Source of the DNA: Clostridiales bacterium
GTDB lineage: Bacteria; Bacillota; Clostridia; Oscillospirales; Acutalibacteraceae
DNA: 28,826 nt
Direction of reading: 5' to 3'
Assembly (NCBI GenBank): GCA_014799585.1
Contig: JAAVHU010000032.1
Location: 1 to 28,826, forward strand
A program made the position numbers and the translations under genes. Shown piece by piece: positions 15,399 to 22,538 of the stretch. Position 1 is the stretch's first letter. The number at the start of each line of letters is the position of its first letter. The notes below the pieces were generated by a model that worked only from the letters and a program-made list of their open reading frames with translations, did not search any database and was not told where the DNA came from.

Positions 15399-16466
15399 TT
15401 AATCAGCAAGAATAAAACTTGATATTCCGCTTTCCTCCAATTTTTCTTTAATTAAATATTTATCAGCAGATGTCTTAATATAGTACACCTGATTTTCCTT
15501 TAGATTGGTTTTCATTTTTTCTGATATTTCATTGTTTTTTTCATCCGCTGCCTTGTCACTCAATGAAACAGAAACAGCTTCAAGAAACTTAATATCAGTT
15601 CCTATATCCTCATAAAGCCTTGTTGAAATTTTATCAAAGCCGTCTAAATAATTTTCGCTTATTGCACTTGGAAGTGTGGTTTTGCTTAAAACGAAAACCT
15701 GAACACCCTGACTGTACGCCTCAACAATAATATCTTTAATATATCTGTATGCCGCATCTGAATTCGGATTTAAGTATGTGTTTTCGTTATTATCCTTATA
15801 AACCTTGCCTGTGCCGTCAACAACTGCAAGCTCACTGTTTTTTTCAGGAACAAGATTATCCTGATAGCAACAAACAATTCCAATGGGAAGAATATCCGAA
15901 TTCGTTAATTCCGTTACGGATTCCTTAAACTTTGCAGACGGAAAAGCAACTGCCCCGTAAGCATCCACATTTGCAAGTGCACTTTTATAAGCAACAGAGC
16001 CGTCCTCTCTCTTAATATCAAACGCAACGCTTCTGAAAGAATTTGATTGTGCGTCTGATATAACAGAAGAAAGCATTACCGCATTATCAAGCGAAACAGA
16101 CTCAATGTAACGCCCCTTAATATCAATAGACATTTTATTTAAGCCGATTTCTTTATCGGAAACAGCTGATGCCAAATCCGGCATTCTGTGGCGTATCATA
16201 TAAACATCCATAACCGCATAGCCTGCGAAAACAATGGCAACACAAATTAAAAAAACGCCTATTGCCTTTAAAAATTTTTTAACCTTTTTCTTAAGTTTTT
16301 TTCTTTTATTCTTCGGCTTTTTCTTTGGCCTTAAATAATCGAATTTATCGGAATAAATGCCGTCATCGGCATATTTATCTGCAAAATCAATTTCTCTGCC
16401 CTGAATTTCCTCAGTCCATTTTTGATTTCGCTTAACATTTTTATAAAAACGTTTTCTTTTTTTCAT
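15399..16466 (-). CDS. Membrane-anchored protein with degenerate DUF4015-like (glycoside hydrolase-like) domain
   Basis: A 355-residue protein of unknown role. Residues 1-67 are a long, strongly basic cytoplasmic segment (KPKNKRKKLKKKVKKFLK at 51-68), then one membrane helix (about 69-88), then an outside domain. The stretch RSVAFDIKREDGSVAY (145-160), LPIGIVCCYQDNLV, SELAVVDGTGKVYKD and YLNPNSDAAYRYIKDII (231-247) follows the order of the DUF4015 'putative glycoside hydrolase' barrel, including the DxK (Asp150, Lys152). The later D-Y-[VI]-R-F-P motif of that family is replaced by VFVLSKTTLP, so catalysis is doubtful; it may bind glycan or act as a scaffold. Its ATG overlaps the rpe stop (ATGA), and the beta-sandwich protein follows, so all three are one operon. 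The domain call is by eye and moderately sure. Confidence 0.65.
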   Translation of the reverse strand: MKKRKRFYKNVKRNQKWTEEIQGREIDFADKYADDGIYSDKFDYLRPKKKPKNKRKKLKKKVKKFLKAIGVFLICVAIVFAGYAVMDVYMIRHRMPDLASAVSDKEIGLNKMSIDIKGRYIESVSLDNAVMLSSVISDAQSNSFRSVAFDIKREDGSVAYKSALANVDAYGAVAFPSAKFKESVTELTNSDILPIGIVCCYQDNLVPEKNSELAVVDGTGKVYKDNNENTYLNPNSDAAYRYIKDIIVEAYSQGVQVFVLSKTTLPSAISENYLDGFDKISTRLYEDIGTDIKFLEAVSVSLSDKAADEKNNEISEKMKTNLKENQVYYIKTSADKYLIKEKLEESGISSFILAD

Positions 16467-17113
16467 ATACTGCGTGCATTCCTTTTCAAAAGAGAAATGG
16501 TTTCAGCAGGATTTTCGCTTTTGAAAACGGCTGAGCCTGCAACAAAAACATTCGCACCTGCCTTTGCACAGGTCTTTATGGTTTCGGCGTTAATTCCACC
16601 GTCCACCTGAATATCAACATCAGGATAATCTGCTCTCAGCTTTTCAATCTTCGGCATCATATCTGCCATAAAGCTCTGACCGCCAAAGCCCGGCTCAACA
16701 GTCATAACAAGCACCATTGAAAGCTTATCCATATAAGGATAAACCGCATCAATGCTTGTATTTGGCTTAACAGCAAGTGCCGCCTTACAGCCGCAGTCAA
16801 TAATTTTATCTATGGTTTTTTGAATATCACTTTCACATTCAACATGAAAACAAATAATATCTGCCCCTGCATCTGCAAAATCCTCTGCATATTTTAAAGG
16901 CTCTGAAATCATAAGATGAACATCAAACGGAACATTGCAAACGCTTTTGAGTGCTTTTATAACAGGTGCACCTATTGTTATATTCGGCACAAAATGCCCG
17001 TCCATAACATCAAGATGAATAAGCTCTGCCCCTGCATTTTCACATTTTTTAAGCTCTGCTTCAAGATTTGCAAAATCGGAAGCAAGCATTGACGGCGAAA
17101 TTTTAATATCCAT
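16463..17113 (-). CDS. rpe: Ribulose-phosphate 3-epimerase
   Basis: A 216-residue (beta/alpha)8 barrel that interconverts D-ribulose 5-phosphate and D-xylulose 5-phosphate in the pentose phosphate pathway. All landmarks are present: SPSMLASDFANL at the N-terminus, IHLDVMDGHFVPNITIG (metal-binding His/Asp), DVHLMISEP, CFHVE, the VMTVEPGFGGQSF loop, IQVDGGIN with the second catalytic aspartate, and AGSAVF for phosphate binding. Length is standard. AGGAGAGG stands just before the ATG. In many Firmicutes rpe follows rsgA and a PASTA kinase; here it instead heads a unit with two envelope proteins, overlapping the first by four bases. Confidence 0.96.
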   Translation of the reverse strand: MDIKISPSMLASDFANLEAELKKCENAGAELIHLDVMDGHFVPNITIGAPVIKALKSVCNVPFDVHLMISEPLKYAEDFADAGADIICFHVECESDIQKTIDKIIDCGCKAALAVKPNTSIDAVYPYMDKLSMVLVMTVEPGFGGQSFMADMMPKIEKLRADYPDVDIQVDGGINAETIKTCAKAGANVFVAGSAVFKSENPAETISLLKRNARSI

Positions 17114-17167
17114 AGCCTCTCCTTAACTGCGTAATTTATCGCATTATGTATAAACATAGTTAATCTT

Positions 17168-17196
17168 ATTATACATTCAAAAGTCTTTAAAATCAA
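17168..17196 (-). promoter_or_regulatory. Sigma-A promoter of the rpe operon
   Basis: TTGATT (17196-17191) and TATAAT (17173-17168) on the minus strand, spacer 17 nt, with TGn before the -10 (extended -10). Confidence 0.8.
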
Positions 17197-17224
17197 CTAA
17201 ATAATATAATAAAATAAATTATAC

Positions 17225-17253
17225 TTGTATTTAATATGTAAGTGTAGTAAAAT
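17225..17253 (+). promoter_or_regulatory. Promoter of the ABC-F gene
   Basis: TTGTAT (17225-17230) and TAAAAT (17248-17253), spacer 17 nt. Just downstream CCATAA (17258-17263) and TTATGG (17267-17272) form a small hairpin whose 3' arm takes the first two bases of the GGAGGA Shine-Dalgarno (17271-17276). Confidence 0.65.
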
Positions 17254-17282
17254 ATATCCATAATTTTTATGGAGGATTATTT

Positions 17283-18890
17283 ATGATACAGGCAAATAAC
17301 GTTACCGTTCAGTTCGGCGGCAAGGCTTTGTTTGAAAGAGTTAATGTTATATTTTCTCCCGGCAACTGCTATGGAATCATCGGTGCAAACGGTGCAGGAA
17401 AATCAACCTTTTTAAAAGTATTAAGCGGTGATTTAGAGCCTCAGAAGGGCGATGTTTTTATGACACCGGGCGAAAGGCTTTCTGTTTTAGAGCAGGATCA
17501 CTTTAAATATGATGAATATGAGGTTGTAAGAACCGTTCTTATGGGCAACCCTCGTTTGATTGAAATTATGGAAGAAAAGGATGCCCTTTATGCAAAGCCT
17601 GATTTCAGCGAGGAAGACGGCATTAAGGCAGGCGAACTTGAAGCTGAATTTGCTGATTTAGACGGCTGGAATGCTGAATCAGATGCTGAATTTATGCTCA
17701 ACAAACTTGGTGTAACAGATGAATACCATTATCTTAAAATGGCAGAGCTTCCGTCTGATTTAAAGGTTAAGGTGCTTCTTGCAAAGGCTCTTTTCGGAAA
17801 TCCTGATGTACTTCTTCTTGACGAGCCTACAAACCACCTTGATTTATCAGCTATCCGCTGGCTTGAAAACTTCCTTCTTGATTTTGAAAATACCGTTATC
17901 GTTGTATCTCATGACAGACATTTCTTAAATAAAGTCTGCACACATATCTGCGATGTTGACTTCGGCAAAATTCAGATGTATGTGGGCAACTATGATTTCT
18001 GGTATGAATACACCCAGATGCGTCAGCGTCAGCAGAGAGATCAGAATAAAAAGAATGAGCAGAAGATTAAAGAACTTCAGGAATTCATTCAGCGATTCAG
18101 CGCAAATGCTTCTAAATCCAAGCAGGCAACAAGCCGTAAAAAACAGCTTGATGCACTTGAAATGATTGAAATGCCTGTTTCTTCAAGACGTTTCCCGTAT
18201 GTTGATTTTAAGCCGGACAGAGAATGCGGAAACGATCTTCTTCGTGTTGACCATCTCACAAAAACAATCGGTGACAGAAAGGTGCTTGATGATATATCCT
18301 TCGTTATCCACCCAAGAGAAAAGGTTGCTTTCGTTGGCTCAGACGTTGTTGCAAAAACAACGCTTTTCAAAATCATTATGGGCGAAATGGAGCCTGATGA
18401 GGGCGAATTCAAATGGGGCGTTACAACTTCACAGAGCTATTTCCCAAGTGATAACAGCGAGTATTTTGACGGCATAGACCTTAATCTTATTGACTGGCTT
18501 CGTCAGTACACAACGCAGACACTTGAAACAGATATCAGAAGCTGGCTTGGAAGAATGCTGTTCAGCGGTGATGATGCACTTAAGATGTCAAACGTGCTTT
18601 CAGGAGGCGAACGTGTTCGCTGTATGCTTTGCAAAATGATGCTCAGCGGTGCAAATGTGCTTATCCTTGATGAACCTACAAACCATCTTGACCTTGAATC
18701 TATTACAGCTCTTAATAATGGACTCATCCGTTATCCTGAAACTGTTCTGTTCACATCACACGACCATCAGTTTATCCAGACTGTTGCAGATAGAATTATT
18801 GAAATTTCAGGTGATAAAATCGTTGACCACAAGGGAACATACGATGAATTCCTTGAAACCTTTGATGAGGATCAGCTTAAAAAATATTAA
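17283..18890 (+). CDS. ABC-F family ATPase (YkpA/YbiT-like)
   Basis: A 535-residue soluble protein with two ABC ATPase domains joined by a charged helical linker (about 243-295), no membrane helices: an ABC-F translation factor. Such proteins bind the ribosomal E site and remodel the peptidyl-transferase centre; some protect from antibiotics, but the overall sequence suggests the housekeeping YkpA/YbiT branch. Domain 1 has Walker A GANGAGKST (34-42), Walker B VLLLDE (176-181) and His210. Domain 2 has signature LSGGE (439-443), Walker B VLILDE (459-464) and His493. The other two motifs are degenerate: domain 1 signature LPSDL (156-160) and domain 2 Walker A GSDVVAKTT (352-360, missing two glycines). 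Both belong to the same composite ATP site. GGAGGA precedes the ATG; the gene is monocistronic. Confidence 0.93.
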   Translation: MIQANNVTVQFGGKALFERVNVIFSPGNCYGIIGANGAGKSTFLKVLSGDLEPQKGDVFMTPGERLSVLEQDHFKYDEYEVVRTVLMGNPRLIEIMEEKDALYAKPDFSEEDGIKAGELEAEFADLDGWNAESDAEFMLNKLGVTDEYHYLKMAELPSDLKVKVLLAKALFGNPDVLLLDEPTNHLDLSAIRWLENFLLDFENTVIVVSHDRHFLNKVCTHICDVDFGKIQMYVGNYDFWYEYTQMRQRQQRDQNKKNEQKIKELQEFIQRFSANASKSKQATSRKKQLDALEMIEMPVSSRRFPYVDFKPDRECGNDLLRVDHLTKTIGDRKVLDDISFVIHPREKVAFVGSDVVAKTTLFKIIMGEMEPDEGEFKWGVTTSQSYFPSDNSEYFDGIDLNLIDWLRQYTTQTLETDIRSWLGRMLFSGDDALKMSNVLSGGERVRCMLCKMMLSGANVLILDEPTNHLDLESITALNNGLIRYPETVLFTSHDHQFIQTVADRIIEISGDKIVDHKGTYDEFLETFDEDQLKKY

Positions 18891-18896
18891 AAACTT

Positions 18897-18923
18897 AAAG
18901 CCACGGATTTCCGTGGCTTTTTT
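18897..18923 (+). terminator. Intrinsic terminator after the ABC-F gene
   Basis: AAAGCCACGGA (18897-18907) pairs with TCCGTGGCTTT (18910-18920), followed by T to 18923. Confidence 0.92.
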
Positions 18924-19362
18924 AATTTCAAATAAATTAAAGGAATTTGTATAATAAGAATTATATTTGTATTTCAAGGTAATATATTCCATTTTCCGAT
19001 AGCTGAATTCATATTAAAGATATAATAAAAAGCAGGGATTAGGAAAAGATTTTATATTTCTTCTACAACAACACTGAGGAAATATGGAACAGCACAAATA
19101 TCCTAAATATACAACACATTTTTGGAAACGATAAAAACAATGAAACAAAAAGTTAATGGGTTTTACAACAATGGCAAAAGCATAACCCTCCTTTGCTATC
19201 CCCTCCGATTTGATACTACCTACAACGATCTTTACAATGGTTGCAAGAAATTATTAAAACCCTTAACAGAAAAAGTCGTTTTCATATATAACTGTTTTAA
19301 TTGTATCAACAAATATAAATTTATCATTCATAATATCATATAAAGAAAAACTAATTCTTTAA
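18924..19362. other. AT-rich stretch without a convincing gene
   Basis: About 440 bp between the ABC-F terminator and the stop codon of the orphan gene. I see no coding frame with a ribosome-binding site: the longest plus-strand frame (TTG at 19122 to 19343) has no Shine-Dalgarno and no recognisable family. The only structure is a long-range inverted repeat at 19152-19267. This may be 3' untranslated DNA of the orphan gene, a small RNA locus, or decayed DNA. Confidence 0.6.
19147..19267 (-). repeat. Long-range inverted repeat, possible structured RNA or 3' UTR end
   Basis: GTTAATGGGTTTTA (19152-19165) pairs with TAAAACCCTTAAC (19255-19267): 13 bp with a single bulged T, enclosing 89 nt. Inside, a smaller hairpin pairs CAAAAG (19175-19180) with CTTTG (19191-19195). 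On the minus strand the closing stem is followed directly by TTTTTG, so a transcript from the orphan gene could end here. No known RNA family recognised. Confidence 0.4.
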
Positions 19363-20544
19363 TTATGATGATTGCCCCGTTTTTTTCAGTATCTCTTGTT
19401 CTAATTCTTTGCGTTTTTCAAAAAAATTAATCAACTTAATTTCATTTGCTCTAATGCTAACGTTTGAGTGCGCATCTTTAAGAAGTGCTTCATTTTGACA
19501 TACATCTTGAATATTCATTTTATGAATTGGTATTATTTGTTCTTTAAATATAACGACCGCTTTTAATGGATTAATATTAATAGCATCAATCAACCCTTTA
19601 TCCGCTGTTCCAAAATAAGAAAGTATAATTTGATTTTTATCTCGCATATTATCATATAACATTACTTGTTCGATAAGTCTAATATGATATATATCCCATG
19701 CAACATTGTAGATATTTTTTATTATATTCTTTCTTTTATTTAATTTTTTAAATGTTTCCGTTGTGGCATTATCATCTAAAAGATATAAAGAAAGAAGCAC
19801 AATCTCTTTTTCTATATAACATTTCAATTCATCTAAACAATATCTTATCAAGTGTTCAACTTTTTCTTGTGCTTTTAACGATTTATCAAAGTTTTTTATT
19901 AAAAAAGCCTTCATAATGCAACAACAAAGCGCATCATATTGGGGATTAGGGCATTTCTCATATTGTAGGGCTATATCAAATACAGATTTTACTCTTTTCC
20001 AATCATCTTGCGATAAGTAAAAATCATTATTGTTTTCATCTAATTGCGTCATATTGTCTAATCTTACAAATGATGTTATCATTTCAGCAAAAATATTTAA
20101 GTTGATAGGAGTTTTTACTCTTTCCATCATTGCGGAATATATATCAATTCTAAAACCATTAGTTTTTATATAGTTAATATATTCTATAAAATCTCTTTTA
20201 TCAATATTAACACTTCTTTTCTGCAGTATTCTATTCAGATATGTAAGAATATTTAAATCAAAATCAATTGCTTTTCCTATGCATAACTGGTTCAAATCTG
20301 AAATATGTTCAGAATCTATAATCCATGTTTTAGTATAATCTCCAATACTATAAATTCCACATTTTCCAAATTCATAATTTCCAAATGTCTTGCCTACATT
20401 TGATTCTTTTTCGTCAAATAAAAAAATTCTGCACCCCTTTAATTTGTCAATATTGTTTTTAAACGCAATTATTCTTTCATATGTACTATTCATATTTAAA
20501 ATATGAATTATAATATCTCGTTCTTCCTTAGTAATAACTTCCAT
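19363..20544 (-). CDS. Orphan AT-rich protein, function unknown (possible PIN-like fold)
   Basis: I do not recognise this 393-residue protein. It is soluble, rich in Ile, Asn and Lys, without signal peptide or membrane helix, mostly helical in appearance, with three consecutive cysteines at 207-209. A weak pattern suggests a PIN-like nuclease: AIDFDLNILTYL (92-103; Asp96) resembles the first PIN motif, WDIYHIRLIE (283-292; Asp284, His287, Glu292) could supply the middle acidic residue, and YFGTADKGLIDAI (310-322; Asp315) resembles the terminal T-x-D motif. This is inference only. AAGGAG (20551-20556) and a TATAAT (20567-20562) precede the ATG, so it looks like an expressed, intact gene. Its base composition is visibly lower in GC than its neighbours, and it interrupts conserved housekeeping genes, suggesting recent acquisition. 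Defence or toxin function is possible, not shown. Confidence 0.7.
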   Translation of the reverse strand: MEVITKEERDIIIHILNMNSTYERIIAFKNNIDKLKGCRIFLFDEKESNVGKTFGNYEFGKCGIYSIGDYTKTWIIDSEHISDLNQLCIGKAIDFDLNILTYLNRILQKRSVNIDKRDFIEYINYIKTNGFRIDIYSAMMERVKTPINLNIFAEMITSFVRLDNMTQLDENNNDFYLSQDDWKRVKSVFDIALQYEKCPNPQYDALCCCIMKAFLIKNFDKSLKAQEKVEHLIRYCLDELKCYIEKEIVLLSLYLLDDNATTETFKKLNKRKNIIKNIYNVAWDIYHIRLIEQVMLYDNMRDKNQIILSYFGTADKGLIDAININPLKAVVIFKEQIIPIHKMNIQDVCQNEALLKDAHSNVSIRANEIKLINFFEKRKELEQEILKKTGQSS

Positions 20545-20599
20545 CTATTTCTCCTTAGGTAATTATATCTACTGTTTAACCACATCATAACAAAAAACC

Positions 20600-20634
20600 A
20601 CCAAAAAGAAAAGCCGTTTTTTCAAACGGCTTTC
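20600..20634 (-). terminator. Intrinsic terminator after glmS
   Basis: AAAGCCGTTT (20610-20619) pairs with AAACGGCTTT (20624-20633); on the minus strand it is followed by a TCTTTTT tract. Plus-strand T run also present, so it may work in both directions. Confidence 0.9.
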
Positions 20635-20644
20635 TTTTTTGCAT

Positions 20645-22462
20645 TTATTCAACTGTAACGGATTTTGCAAGATTTCTTGGCTTATCAATCGGCAGACCCT
20701 TTTCATCTGCAACATAATATGCAAGAAGCTGAAGCGGAATCACCTCTATGGACGGCGTTAAAAACGGTATCGTGTCAGGATAAGTTATAACAGTTTCAAA
20801 CTGACCTAAATCGTCTGCAAGACTTTCGGGCGCAAACACAATAACCTTTGCCCCTCTTGCCGTAACCTCAATCAGATTTGAAACAGTTTTTGCCAGCAAA
20901 TCTGCATTGCTGATTAATCCGATACAAACTGTATCCTTTTCTATCAAACTTATTGTGCCGTGCTTAAGCTCGCTTGCAGGATAACCGACACAATCAATAT
21001 AGCTGATTTCTTTAAGTTTTAACGCACCCTCAAGGGAAACGCCGAAATCAACATTTCTGCCAAGGAAGAAGCACCTTGTTATATCTTTCAAATCCTGTGC
21101 AAGAGCCTTTAATTCATCAGCCTTTGCAATAACCTTTTCAATTTTCTTGGGAAGAAGCTGGCTCATATTTACAGCTATTTCGCTGAAAACCTCTGTGCAG
21201 GCATTTCTCTGCCTTGCAGTATAAAGGCAAAGAATATTAAGCACTGCAAGCTGACAGGAAAAAGCCTTGGTTGTTGCAACAGCAACCTCTGCACCTGCAA
21301 GCGTTAAGATGTTATAATCACTTGCCTTTGCAATTGTGCTTTCGGGAACATTTACAATACTGATTGTTTTTGCGCCCATTTCCTTAGCCTGCTTTAATGC
21401 GGCAAGGCTGTCTGCCGTTTCTCCGCTCTGGCTGATGATAATCACAAGGCAGTTTTCATTCAAAACAGGATCTGCATATCTGAATTCGCCTGCATATTCA
21501 GCAAAAGCAGGAATTTTTGCAATCTTTTCAAAATTGTATTTTGCGATAAGCCCAACGTGATAAGCAGAACCGCAGCCAACAATATAAACACGCTCCAGAG
21601 CCTTAAAATCCTCTTCTGTAAACGGTATATCCTTAAAAATCGGTTCACCGTCATCCGTAACGGCATTCAAAGAATTTTTTACAACGGCAGGCTCTTCAAA
21701 AATTTCCTTCATCATAAAATGCTTGAAATTGCCTTTATCGGCAGCATTTTTATTCAGAGCTATCGTTTTGATTTCCTTTTCAATTTCATTGAAATCCTTG
21801 CCGTAAACCGTTATCTTATCTGCTGAAATTTTTGCAGTTTCACCATCATCAAGATAAACAGCCTGATTTGTATAATGCAAAAGCGGATTGATATCAGATG
21901 CAATAAAACTTTCGTTTTCTCCTAAACCGATAATAAGCGGAGAGCCTTTTTTGGTGCAGTAAAATTCATCTTCATTATCTGTACAGATAATGCCAAGCGC
22001 ATATGAGCCCTCAAGAAGTTTTACGGTTTTTCTAATTGCCTCAAGCACATCACCGTTATAATTAAGTTCAAGCAGTTTTGGAATAACCTCTGTGTCTGTT
22101 TCGCTTTCAAAGGTGATGCCGCTCATAGAAAGGCTTTCTTTTATTTCCTTGTAATTTTCAATAATGCCGTTATGCACAACTGCAAAATGCTTTGAACAAT
22201 GCGGATGTGCATTGATTTCATTGGCTTTTCCGTGTGTTGCCCAACGGGTGTGGCCGATACCAAGACTGCCTCTGATATCACAACCGCTAAGCTTTTTTTC
22301 AAGATTTTTGATTTCGCCCTTAGCCTTAGTAACGCTAAGCCTGTTTTTATCCAAAACGGCAATACCGCCGCTGTCATATCCTCTGTACTCTAAATCCTTA
22401 AGCCCCTGAATCAGTATTCCCGTTGCTTCACTTTTTCCTATATATCCGATAATTCCGCACAT
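20645..22462 (-). CDS. glmS: Glutamine-fructose-6-phosphate aminotransferase (isomerizing)
   Basis: A 605-residue GlmS that makes glucosamine 6-phosphate from fructose 6-phosphate and glutamine, the first step toward UDP-GlcNAc for peptidoglycan. The N-terminal glutaminase begins MCGIIGYIG with the nucleophile Cys2 and contains GYDSGG, HTRWATHG and HNGIIEN. The C-terminal part has two SIS domains, with the CGSAYHVG and ISQSGETADSLAAL sugar-phosphate loops, the catalytic ELKHG segment and the terminal LAKSVTVE. Length and motifs are complete. It has its own promoter in the 76-nt gap from spoIIE and its own terminator. The glmS ribozyme that often controls this gene in Firmicutes is not present: the leader would be only about 30 nt. 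Confidence 0.98.
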   Translation of the reverse strand: MCGIIGYIGKSEATGILIQGLKDLEYRGYDSGGIAVLDKNRLSVTKAKGEIKNLEKKLSGCDIRGSLGIGHTRWATHGKANEINAHPHCSKHFAVVHNGIIENYKEIKESLSMSGITFESETDTEVIPKLLELNYNGDVLEAIRKTVKLLEGSYALGIICTDNEDEFYCTKKGSPLIIGLGENESFIASDINPLLHYTNQAVYLDDGETAKISADKITVYGKDFNEIEKEIKTIALNKNAADKGNFKHFMMKEIFEEPAVVKNSLNAVTDDGEPIFKDIPFTEEDFKALERVYIVGCGSAYHVGLIAKYNFEKIAKIPAFAEYAGEFRYADPVLNENCLVIIISQSGETADSLAALKQAKEMGAKTISIVNVPESTIAKASDYNILTLAGAEVAVATTKAFSCQLAVLNILCLYTARQRNACTEVFSEIAVNMSQLLPKKIEKVIAKADELKALAQDLKDITRCFFLGRNVDFGVSLEGALKLKEISYIDCVGYPASELKHGTISLIEKDTVCIGLISNADLLAKTVSNLIEVTARGAKVIVFAPESLADDLGQFETVITYPDTIPFLTPSIEVIPLQLLAYYVADEKGLPIDKPRNLAKSVTVE

Positions 22463-22499
22463 ACGAAAATCTCCTCTCTAATACCTATTGACTAGCCTT

Positions 22500-22527
22500 A
22501 TTATATCATTTCAGTATAACAAATCAA
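22500..22527 (-). promoter_or_regulatory. Sigma-A promoter of glmS
   Basis: TTGATT (22527-22522) and TATAAT (22505-22500) on the minus strand, spacer 16 nt; GAGAGGAG before the ATG. The -35 is only 12 bp past the spoIIE stop codon. Confidence 0.72.
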
Positions 22528-22538
22528 GTTTTATTATA

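Noticed and set aside
19122..19343. Plus-strand 73-codon frame starting at TTG in the AT-rich gap
   Set aside because: No Shine-Dalgarno before the TTG or the internal ATG at 19140, no recognisable domain, and the frame spans the inverted repeat; chance frame more likely.
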